Of a stretch of DNA of 64,000 nt, positions 47,701-59,700 are shown piece after piece. Below the pieces are notes generated by a model. The model made no database searches. It was not told where the DNA came from and saw only the letters and a list, made by a program, of their open reading frames with translations. The translations under genes and the position numbers were made by a program. Origin of the DNA: Sympetrum striolatum. Lineage: Eukaryota; Arthropoda; Insecta; Odonata; Libellulidae. Positions within the stretch are counted from its first letter, which is position 1; the number at the start of each line of letters is the position of its first letter. The stretch is from contig OX388346.1 of the NCBI GenBank assembly GCA_947579665.1, positions 86,802,615 to 86,866,614 on the forward strand, in the 5' to 3' direction.

Positions 47701-50700
47701 AAGGAAACAGAAGGAACCACTGCATGGGGGATGTGAGGGGAAAAACAAATGGTCTTGAGAAAGGGAATGAATCAGTCACCAGACTCTTCTCTCCTCAAAG
47801 TCAGTCTGAAATTTTGGAGAATCTTTTGGGGTGGATGAATGAGACGTCAATTGTTTGTAAAAAGTCATTTTTTCTTAGATGCGGGTGATAAGGAAAAGTT
47901 TGCCAATGAGGGAATGTGATTGGGCTACTTTATGAAGAGGTGGTAGCGCGGATCAGAATAGATGACATGTTACACTGGAATTTATCTATTTTAATTTCCA
48001 AATCCGAGAATCAATGGGCACTTCTGCTAGTTATCTATAATTTAAAACAGGACTTTGTATTTTCTTCAAGATGTCTTAATTAACAACCAATTTTGGCCTT
48101 GCAGTCATCACCAAGTACAGAACTGATAATACTGACAAAATGTACACCCTTATACATATTTTTGAGGATAAAGGAGAGCAGTGTTAAGTTAGGTCACTGG
48201 ACAGAAGGAGCCAACAAAATTACCATGATTTCAAGACAGTCATTCCCCTTCGACTGCCTGTGGATTAGCCATGGAACAAAGGGGCTGGTGTGGCTGCATT
48301 CCAGGAGAATTTTGCATGTGCAGAAAGAATTCTCAAACTGGTTGCTCAGTTTGTGTTACTTTGCCCTCACCTTTGAGCTTTGGCTGGTTTAGCCCACGTA
48401 AAACACTAAGCAATATTCACATTTCTATTCCTGCAACCTCGAGAGATAATAAATGTCTTTCTCATCTACATAATCAAATTGGTTGTAGGTCCTTTTAAGA
48501 ACATATCCTAAGTCATTTGGCATCTATCCAAACGTCATTGTTTTGCAAGTGAAAATGTCTAAAAATCTTGTAAGATTCAATTAGATCTGCTCTCAATGAT
48601 TTACTTTATTTAGCTTTTTAATTTTTAAATAAAATAGAGTTTACTCAAAATTTTTTTCCAAAGTATATGCAGCAAAATCCAAATTTAAAATGAAAGATTC
48701 AGGTGAAAAGAAAAGCAAACAAAGGTTTAAAAAGGAGAAGAAATAATGTTCAAATGAGTTTTATTATTTTAAGTAGTGTTATAGAAAACGAATCATTATA
48801 AAGTAAATCACTTATTAATATAATTCACATTATCATTACAATTTATTACCAGATTAAGGTGGTAATGGCTTAGATAAGGTAGCTTTTGAAGAGTCAGCGA
48901 AAATTTTCCTACATTCAGATACAACTAGTAAAGGAATTGAAGTCTTTGAATAATTTAATCCCTCTTTCAACTATGTCATTGATAACCTAAAACTATTCAC
49001 TAGTTGGTTAGCTTTTAAATAAAGTGAATTTTTACACCTTACATCAAGATCAGTATGTAAAACTTCTATATAAATTCTAAATCTTTTGAAAGAATTCAGT
49101 TTGATGAAAAACAAAAAAATCAACTTCTTTGTCCAGTAAATCCTCCAATTGTTCGAGACTGAGCTTCGGTTTCACATTCATATTGTGATAATTTTTTTCT
49201 TCAAAGGAAATGAATTTTAGACTTTTTAAAGCCATGTTTTTTTTTTGGCCTTTTTTCAAAATTTCCATCAAAAAACGAAAATACGACTTGCTCTCAATTG
49301 AGATACCACAGATGATAATCAATTTATACAGTGCCGCTTCTACAAGTTCTTTATCAATTTGTCTGTATTTCTCAAAATATTTTAACAATTGTAGGACTTG
49401 GCAGGGGGCCAAACTTAAAGCTCTCTATATACAAGTATGGCCATCCTTTTCCGAGTACTATGCCGACAATGGAGCCTCCTGATTGGTCGAGAAACCGGTG
49501 TCCGCCATTTTCGGCCTAAAACCATGCTTCTTAGCTATTCAATTTGTGCGAGTGAAAGGTTGTACTAGTCGATTCCCTTTCGAAAACTTTTTGCCATCAT
49601 GCCTCAATGCTCTGCTTTTGGGTGTTACACAAAACCTGAAAAGGGGAAGAAGTTATTAGTGCTGCCAACAGGTTCTCGAAATGAAGAAAGAAGGAAGATA
49701 TGGATTCAGAAAATCAGCCGAGAGAACTGGAATCCTACCAATGATTCAAGACTTTGTGAGGTTAGTTAATGACTTTTTTGTTTATTTACATGTTCCAAGT
49801 ATTACATAATTATACGCAATTACTTTCAATGAAGTCCTAAGGAGAAATTTATGTAACTTTAAACATTACGGAATGATTTTCAAAACTGGTCTAATCAATA
49901 TTATTGTATCCTACCCTGAGGATATATGCTAAAATGTGTGAGTTTATATGTTATTTGTATATCTATGCAGTGAATTTTTGCTTCTCTCTTTTTTCACATC
50001 CTAAGTTAATATGCTGAGATCTAAGTTACAGATCTTCGTACTTTTATTTCAGCATTTTTTTTTCCATTTCTTAAGTCTCATTTCCTTGGTTCTGTAAGGA
50101 ACTTTACATTGGGATTTCACTGTATTTATTTGTGTGTGTGGACATCCTATTGTTTTATGGAAATTATTTTGCAATATGTATTTCTTTCCATTCAAAGAGT
50201 GTATAATTATTGTGTATAACTATTTCATAGGCACACTTCACGAGCGACCAGTTCGAATTGAACAGAGCCAATGGTATTCGAAAATTGAAACCTAATGCTA
50301 TTCCTACGGTATTTAGCCATAGACCATTGAAAGTAGAAAGAAAACCACCAGCTAAGAGATCTGCCATTAATGAAGTTATCACAACAAAGAGGACGAAGCA
50401 GAATCCAGGAATATCTTGTGATGAATTTCCATCATCAATGCAAAATTTACCTGTTGAAGGTAGGGCACTCTTCTTATATAATTATCACATTTCTCTCAGA
50501 TATTAACTTAAAAGTTGCACGTAGTTAGGCTTAAATATATATTTCATTATTTATTATATTTATTTATTCTTAAACATCAGTATTCAATTTTTTCATGTAT
50601 TCTTACTTCAATGGCAGTAATGGAAGAAGAAATCCACATGTTTCCAATTTTATTGAAAGATGTTTTCATATGTTTGGCATTTTTTAATTTAGGTAATGTC

Positions 50701-53700
50701 TTCATAGATGTATATAACTAATCCAGTAGATTAATTATATCTCAGTGCACAGTAAATAAAAATAAACAAATAATTTCAAGTCCCCCACTATCTAAAATAT
50801 AAAGCTATGTTTGAGAATTGTATCAGTGAAGCAAGGGCTAAAAGGCATAATAATTATTTTATGGTTGTTCATTATAGGTTCTGAGAATGCCAAAGGTGCT
50901 GATTACTCTGATTTGCATCAAAAGGTTGAGGAGCTGACTAGGAAATTGGATCTAGCAAGAAAGGAACAGGTTAAGTTGGAGAATAAGTATGAAATGCTGA
51001 AGCAGAGCATAGGAACTCTATTCAATGAGGATCAGCTTAATGCCTCGAGTAAAAAAGTGACAAGAGGATGTACATGGTCTGATGAAACTATTCAGAAAGC
51101 ATTAAAACTCCGTCTAGGTTGTGGCACAAATGGTTACAATTTACTTTTAGATAGTGGTTACCCATTGCCAAGTGAAAGGACTCTAAGACGTAGGTTGGAG
51201 AGCATCAACTTCTGTCCTGGTGTTTTGAAAGAAATTTTTCCCTCTCTCAGGCAAAAAGTAAAGTTAATGTCACCCTTAGAAAGACATGCTGTTTTGATGC
51301 TAGATGAAATGAGCATAAAACCTGCTTTGGAATATGATGCTTCAGCGGGTTGCATTATTGGCAATGCTACATTAAAAGACTCTAACAATAAGGAATATTC
51401 ACTGGCAACCCATGCATTAGTTTTTATGCTTGGGGGAATGAGTACAAGATGGAAGCAGACTGTTGGCTACCATTTTACTGGTCCATCTTTTTGTGCAATA
51501 GAGGTAAAGGAGGTGATGTTTGACTTAACATTGAAATGTGAGGAGTTGGGGTTAAGCATTGATACTGTGGTCTCTGATATGGGGGGTCAGAACCAGGCAT
51601 TGTGGAAAGTATGTGGCATTATTGGTGGAAAATATGCAAAAACCACTAATTATTGTTCACATCCTTGTGATGTGAATAGGAAATTATTTTTCATTCCAGA
51701 CACTCCACATATAATGAAAAGTCTACGAAACCACTTGACTGGGCATCAGACAATCACAATACCTTCTTCATTAGCAGATGAATTGGGTTTCACTTGCAAG
51801 GAGGTCAAGATTGACTATGTTGAGCAACTGTTTCAATTAGATAGTGGAAACCAATTAAGACTAGCTCTTCTATTGCAAGAAAGTTGCCTTCAACCAAATC
51901 ATTTTGATAAAATGAAGGTGGGGTTAGCTATTGCCCTAATTAATCAGCAAACTGGAGCTGCTATAGAATATGCTGTTCAAACCAACAAAATGAGTAAAGA
52001 TGCATTAACAACAGCTTGGTTTCTCAGGCTAATGCATCGTTGGTTCAATGTTGTGGCATCAAGGACCAAATGTATGGCACTCTCCAATGAGAATGAAGAG
52101 GATGGAGGAACCCTAGTGTTTCTGAAAAAGGAGAGAGACATTTTTGAAAACATAAAAATTGGACAGAAAGGTTACTGGAAACCAGTACAGACAGGTGTAG
52201 TCCTAGCCACTACCACGATATTAGACTTGTATTCCCTTTATACAGAAAAGGGATTTGATTTCCGCCTGTCTTCTAGATTAACTCAAGACTCACTGGAAAA
52301 TTTATTTTCTTGTATTAGACTTAAAAATCCTGTTCCTACACCTAGGGAATTTAAGAAAGCATCAAGAGTAATAACATTTTCTCAATTTTTTCAATCCAGC
52401 AGGAACTCAAGCTACAATAATGATGACAGTGTTGTTTTGCTCAATTATATCAAAGAAAGGAGCAAAGATATAATAGCAGATGGCATTTCTTCTCCTACTT
52501 TAAATGATGAAGAAGATGAGTTTGAGATGGATGAGTTGGGAGATGATGAGAGAAATTCCTTGTTTTACCTTGCAGGAAGAACAGTGAGACAAATATTGCC
52601 ACAAATTTCTAGTTGTGAAACTTGTAAGAGTGCTTTACAAGGAGGTGATGAACATTCAGATGTAAGTTTATTAACAGAACTAAAAGACAATACTGGTAGC
52701 AACCTCATCAGACCATCAAAATCTGTTTTTGATGTTCTTCAAGTAGCAGAGACGTGCTTGAGAGATAAAAGGGAGGGCATCCTCAAAGGGAAGGTATCCC
52801 ATGATTGCATTGTAAGCTTTGTATCAGAGGCAACTTCTTCGAGTGATCTTCCAACTTGCCATAATGTAAGTGGTAAGCTTATAAGAGTTTACTCAAGGAC
52901 TAGACTGCATTTACAAGTGAGAGATTACAATAATAGTGTGAAGTCTATACCTAATTTAAAATGTAGGAGTAGGAGCATTGCAATGAGGATGGCATTTAAA
53001 AAAATGTGATGTATGATGTGTGATGAATAAAGATTTGTAAGCATTGCAAAATTCTGATGATCGCTATATTTTTAAATACTGTATTTCTCTAAATTATTTC
53101 TTAAGCCCTCTATAACCCTCTTCATCACCCAATGTGAAAAGAAATAAATTTGAATTTCTATGCAGTAAGTATTCAAGGAACATGACATTCAGAGATATGT
53201 TTATTTCTTTAAATAATCCACAGAACTTGCTTCCTTGCGCATAAGGCATGGATTCTTCTAAACTTTTTTTAATAATTTAACTCCGGCCAGGAATAATGTT
53301 CATTAAATGCGGAAGATGGCTCGTGAATGAAATTCACATTTTATGTAATCGCGATATCATATATTTTTCGTCTTTTGTTGAATAAAATTACCAGCGTTTG
53401 CCATTGAAAATAATAGTCCACGTGAAATGCTTTCTTCAGCATTATTTTCGCATTGAACACAAAGATAACAGTGATTTCCTTGTTGTTTTTCAGCTTTCCT
53501 ATCTACACTAAGGCTTAGCGGCCTTTCAGTTAGGCCGAAAATGGCGGTCGGTGAAGCAGCCGACGTTAGTTGGCCATACTTTTATATAGAGAGCTTTAGC
53601 CAAACTGGGTTTGGGGCGTTGAACCACACTTGTACGAAAGTATTGATTATAAAATAACAAATTTCTGTAATATCTTCCTTTCCTAAATCTGAAAATGAAA

Positions 53701-56700
53701 AGCATTCGGGGGATCCCCCGGACATTTCAATGAAAAACCTTTTTCCCATATACCTTGTGACCATTTTACTGTACATGGAAGAAGTTGTTATTTTCTATTC
53801 TTGCCTAGCTACCACAAAGTGCAATTTTATAAAACATCTGGGGTAATCTCTGAATACTTAAACAATCATTTTGAGATAAGTTTTACTATAGCAATTAAAT
53901 ATATGGTGAAAGCACTAAGTCTTGTCTATAACTATAAATAGTTTTATAATTAGATACATTTATTGTAGTGCTATATTGCTACACATTTTAATATTAAAAT
54001 ATTCATACTGTTAAAATGTAATTCTAGATTTATAACAAAAATTGCATTCTTTCTGTTGTTGAAAAATAATACTTTTTTTCTAAGAATAATTGAGTGTACA
54101 CTGCTTACCAATGGCTGTTTTACACAACATGTGAACATATAAACACGCATATTAGTAACAAGAAACGAGAGGTGGACAGACTATTTGAAAAATGTCTCCA
54201 TTGGCTGCAATGGTGTGATGGAGAGCAAAGTATTTCGTTTATTATGATAAAACATCTAAGTTGTGATACTTTTCTGAGACAGCATTTTTCCATTGGAGTA
54301 ATGCTTAATATGTGCGAGACTAAACAATTTCGAAAGAAAATAAATTTTCAGTTGCAGCAGGGTATCACTTCTCAAAACATCATGTTCATTAAAAAGCCAT
54401 GAGAGAAGAGGCGTAAGAAACAATCCTTCCCTTTGATAGACGTCCAATGAGGATGACCATGCATGGGCTATAGAGTTGGTGTTTATAAGCGAGAAAAGCT
54501 AAACAATTTTAAGTTACTGCGTGTAATCAATGAGAAAGTAATTAAAGTGAGGATTAAATTTACGCAGTGTGCAAATATGACCGGCAAACGTAAGCTTCCT
54601 CTGTTTGTTGTCAGAACAGCCAAAAAACCCTGTGCATTCAAGTCAGTCACGCTACCTGTGTGCTATCGAGGGCAAAAAAACGCTTGGGTCACACGAGAAT
54701 TATTTTTGGATTGGTTTAAAACAGAATTCATTCCAGCAGTTCGACAGCATATGAAATCGGTCAATTTACCACAACATGCTTTATTGTTGCTTGGTAATTG
54801 TCCTGGCCATCCTTCTACAGAAGAATTGTGCACTGATGACGTTGAAATTTCCTCAATGTTTTTACCCCCTAACACGACTGCGCTGATCCAACCCATGGAT
54901 CAAAATGTTATTCAAAGCATTAAGTTAGGATATCATAACTTGCTTCTTACAAATATTCTTAATGATCCTGTGAACAAAGAAAATTGGGAAAATGCACTGA
55001 AAAAGGTAACTTTAAAAGATTTCGTGTTAAATCTAACTAATCTGTGTCTAAATTATTGATCAGCAAGTCGTGGAAAAATTTACTCCCAAATTTTATTGGT
55101 TAGGAAGTTTTAGAAAATGTGCAAACTGAAGAAATTCAGCTTGCGCCACTCATTAATCAGTTACAAAATTCGAACCTAATATCAAACCCTGAAGCTCTCC
55201 AGTGGGCTGCTGAGGCTGACGACAGTTTGGCTCGAAACGAAACTTTAACAGATGACGAAATTATCAGAACAGTAACGGCGGAAGATGATGATGATGAAGA
55301 CGACGACCACCCTGTGAACTCCGTCAAAATTTCTCATTCTGAGGCTTTGGCGGCACTCAATACATCATTAAAGTAGGCCGAGGAGCAACATTTTGAAGCA
55401 TATGAAATTGTGCTCTTTAGACGTTTTAGAGACCGTGCACTTGATTTAAAAATAAGAGCGGTCGCATAAGAGAAAAAACTGACTTTTTTGCTCGCTGATA
55501 ATATTCATTCACATTATGTTGTAATACCTTATGTAATATATACATGCATTATCTATAAAATATAATTTTTGAGAAAAAAGGTTTTTTACGTTATTTTTGA
55601 AAACCTCGCTAATCCGGAAACCCCGCTAATCCGGATGCCTATGTGCCAGAATTCGTCCGGATTACTGGGGTTCTACTGTAGTTCATAAATGATCATTTAG
55701 AAAAACAAATGTAGCTTTTTAACGCAGTATCTTATTCCAATGAATAATACTTAACGTATGTGTATGTACTGTAATAAAGACATCATCAGAGAATGCTATA
55801 CAGCTGCTATTTTGATAAGTATTATATTGAAAAAAAATATTTTTTTGTTATAGACCTTTAAGAATTTTGATTTACTTCATTATTTTGCTGGAAATAAAAT
55901 TCACAAAATATGCCTATTTTTTCTACCTCTTGAGTGGCCCAGAGAACCCAATGCAAAGTTGGAGCATCGCTCAAATTAAAATGATAACAAAGTATTTATT
56001 TTAACAGGCCCCAAAAAAGTATGAATTTGTATTAACCAAGTTTCAAATCTAATAAACTTCACCAAACAATAATATTGGATTTACTTGATTTAGATGACAT
56101 AGAATCAGGTTTCATTGCTATCATGTTACAAACACTCCAAAGCCCTAGTCAAACCTCCTTTTATGGTGATTGCCACGAACACTTCACATTATACTTAAAT
56201 TTATGTTAGCCCTTACCAAATTAAGGTGAGAAGTAACATCTCTGTGAATTAGGCACAAGGATACCAGAAATTCTTAAAAATTCTAACAATGAATTTGACA
56301 AACTTTTATAACCTTAATCCATACACAGATAATTCCTTTGACATAAATTGCATTTTATAGAAATATAAAAACCTCGAAACAATCTCATTTATTGCTATAA
56401 ATATTCTTTTACACTGATATACACATAGTTTTTTCCATCTGTTGCAAGAAGGGGTGAGAAACAATGAACAAGAAATGCTGATGCAACTTACTCTTAATGA
56501 TTTTCTCATATTGTGTGTTTGATAGGGGTATGGTGGCCACCTCCTCAATTAGACTACTTCCATAGGTACTTGGTCCAACCAGTTCAAGGCGCCATGGAAA
56601 TGATTCTTGTTTGAGAAGGCTAGTAGCTTCAAGCTCTTCCAATGATACATCATCAACTACTACCACAGTGGTATGAGATAATTTATTGAACTTGAGCAAC

Positions 56701-59700
56701 TGGTACCATCTGAAAAAAGGACAAAAGATTAAGTTTACCTTTTCCAGAGAAAAAGTAGAACTTTATAATACAATAAAAACTGTTTTTTATGTTAGATAAT
56801 TTGAGCAAATAGAAATGTAGAGGGCTGTAAAATCTGAAAGTTGTAAAGCCCTTCTTTAAATAAAATACAACTATATGACCATGTCATTTGCTGATAATAG
56901 TTTCACAATTAAATAATTTTATAACTAAGGAAAAACAGACTTGAAAAAGTATGACAGGGCCGGGAATCAAACCAGGGATACAGGAGGCTGCCTTAACCAT
57001 CGAGGCTACCCATCCATTTTACAAGCCGTTTTTAAGGCAGCCTCCCGGATAGAGGAAGATCCCGGCCCTGTCAAACTTTTTTCAAGTCCATTTTTCTTTG
57101 GGAATTTTCCTGGGAGCCCTTATGTGCTTAGCCACCCTTTCCTTATATCAATTTTATAACTACTTAACCAAAACTTTCCAAAATAATGTATTTTGAATTC
57201 AAAAGGCAATTAAAACATAACAATAAACTTGCATTTAATTTCTTGCATGATTTTGGGGAGCACATTAGATTCATTGGCCAATTATTTTTGAGTAAATATG
57301 GAATATTGCTGACGATTTTTCCTCAACCATGTTACTATCTTTGTCATTATAGTAATCATTTTTAGTAAATTATGCAAAAATTACTTAATAATTCCATTTC
57401 CTGGGGAATTGGTTTGTGTCTTATAGGACCTGAACTCAGCCCATTCCACTGATTTTAGACCACATTTTGAGGTAAAAAAAAGTGCATCTTATGAGATGGA
57501 AAATGCAGTCTAATAATGCCTATTAAATATTTTTGAAGACATTTTTATGAATTTAGACCTTTCGAAGAAGTTGTTGATATTAATTAACCTAAAACTAAGT
57601 TAGTGGCTTGAAAATATTGAAACTGGTTTATTCTATAGTTTCATCTGGAAAGAAGTTTAGCTGAAAGTTAAATATGTTAACTGAAATTATTAAATACAAG
57701 TACTTATTGCAATATTGTATTTATTATTTATATTTTTGAATTCAGATTCATTATATTAATAAAATTACATTTTAATTAATTAAAGAGGTATTGATATATC
57801 AAATTTAAATTAGCTTCATTTCTGTTAAAAATTACATGTTATACATTTACAACAAGTTTGTTATTTTTAAATTATCATTATGGATGCCTCTAATAACTTA
57901 GAGGCTTGAAAATACTCCTCAAAATATTAGAGTCCATGTTTCAAGAAATTTATCATTTTCAATGTTACTTTTAAATGTGCTATAGAAAATAATACCTTTT
58001 ATTTACCCTCAACCTAAATAACTGAAATTCAAATCATGACCATGGTTGTTACCTGAGAATCACTTATTTAACTACTATCACCATGCATTGGCAAATCTCC
58101 AAACTGCCCATGCACCTAGCTGAATAATAATTCATACATTTTTGTATTATTCTAAAATCTTCAAGTTCAGGAATTGTTTCCCACCAGTAGTTGCTTTTTC
58201 CCTAACCAAATGTAAAGAGTTAGCACATAAAATTTGACTACTATCTTCAAAAAGTTTCACGAAAGAAAAATCTACTGGTTTGCAGGGAATTGGTGAAAGG
58301 GCTATGGGTAAAATGCTTCAGGTCTAAATTATTCAGAATTGACTTATCCACGTAATTAAGAATTACTTTAGACAGGTTTTATTTGTTACAAGAGGACAAC
58401 AATTTTACTAGGAGAAGAGAGAATGGGTTATGGAAAACATCTTTGGAGCATAGAGAAGTAAGCATCAGTGAAAGTTACCCTCCATTGAATCTGCCTTTCC
58501 CTTCCTCAGTTCTTTTAGAGAGGCCTTAGCAGCTGTTTCGACCTCAACTACTTCCTCTCTTTCCTGCCTAAATATAAGAATGAATTCAAGAAAACAAGTA
58601 CTTTGCACGAATAGGCAATAGTCATGATTTACATTGGCTAAGAAATTGTCAAACATAAATAGGATTTACGCCAAAGGTTTAATACATAAATATACAATAA
58701 AGATTAAAAATTAAGAAGGTAAATATCATTATGCAATTCAAAAGGATATTTAAACATTATTCTTGAATAGATTACTGTAAATGTCAACCATTTAAAATGA
58801 AAGACATTCTCATAATATTTCCAAAAAATGTTTTTACGTGAATCAAGGTGAGTTTTTCTTGGTTGATACTGATTTTTCTTTATTTATAGTATACCTCACC
58901 TCAACTTTCTTCAATCTCTTTGGTAAAGGGCCTTCATCATCTACAGGTCTATCTGACATTGCCTTAGCATCCAACTGTTTAGTCTTCTCATTTTTCTTCA
59001 ACTATCACATAAAATAAAAGGAATTAATTCAAAGAATAGATCAGGCTAACTTCAATAAATACCATATTAAGACATGCAAAATATATATGTATACTGTTAA
59101 TTAATGCAAAAGTTCTATCACAAAATAAAATTTACACTTTTGCCCAATCAGTCATTTACTTTCCTTATTTATAGAAAAACATACTACTAATATTTTGAAG
59201 TCATCAAATATTTAAAGGTAAGGTTTGCAAAGTAACTAACAAGCTTTTTTGCTATTCAAATAACCAGTATGTAAAGAGTTAAGATAAATTGGTAGATCTG
59301 ATAGTGTAGAATCTTGCTTTTCAAAGTGGTCTCCATGAATATGATATGAATCCCCAAGAAAAATTTAATGTAGGTTATGGGGGTCCATGGGAAAAAGGTT
59401 CGGGAACCTATGGTGTACGAGAAAAAATATAACAAACTTTTACCCTAATAAATAATTTTTTTTTAAAGCCAAGATGACATGGAACACCCTTGTCTTATCT
59501 CCCTTCCCAACTCAGCCAAATCCGATTCTCCATCAGCTATCTTAACCCGGGCGGTTTGAGTCAAGTACAAATTCTGCACAGAACTCCTATCTTTACAATG
59601 TATACAGTTATATTGGAAGACTCGGGTATCAAAGTTAAAAACAAAAATAACAGTCCACTCAAAATTAAAGTTACATTGTTAAATGAATACCGAAAGATAA

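Larger units (their letters stand above)
49416..53598 (+). mobile_element. P-superfamily DNA transposon, 4183 bp, structurally complete
   Basis: Terminal inverted repeats start TAAAGCTCTCTATATA and extend 28 bp to GTATGGCCA with a single mismatch. GCCAAACT lies at 49408-49415 and 53599-53606, a perfect 8-bp target duplication as made by P elements. A second, internal inverted repeat of 18 bp (CCGCCATTTTCGGCCTAA, 49502-49519 and 53530-53547) sits near both ends. A three-exon THAP-transposase gene fills the interior without stops. Nothing in the sequence shows decay, so this copy may be young and potentially autonomous. Confidence 0.93.
49077..53705 (-). pseudogene. minus-strand ORF interrupted by the P element, unrecognised family
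   Basis: If the P element (49416-53598) and one copy of its duplication are removed, a single minus-strand frame runs from an ATG at 53705 to a stop at 49077, about 145 codons. It reads RKGRYYRNLLFYNQYF and QRPKPSLAPCQ across the junction, then LQLLKYFEKYRQIDKELVEA, SYFRFLMEILKKGQK and LSLEQLEDLLDKEVDFF. The second half looks helical. A splice-acceptor-like TTTTCAG occurs near 53690, so it could be an exon rather than a complete ORF. I do not recognise the protein. Confidence 0.4.

Noticed and set aside
47511..47888. 125-codon plus-strand ORF
   Set aside because: No recognisable motif, odd composition and no regulatory or splice context; probably chance.
53582..53776. Minus-strand frame at the right flank of the P element (KEDITEICYFI reading) as an extra REXO5 exon
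   Set aside because: It has a possible acceptor and the right phase after exon 4, but it runs into a stop soon after the restored insertion site and shows no match to the family pattern. A different frame stays open across the junction.
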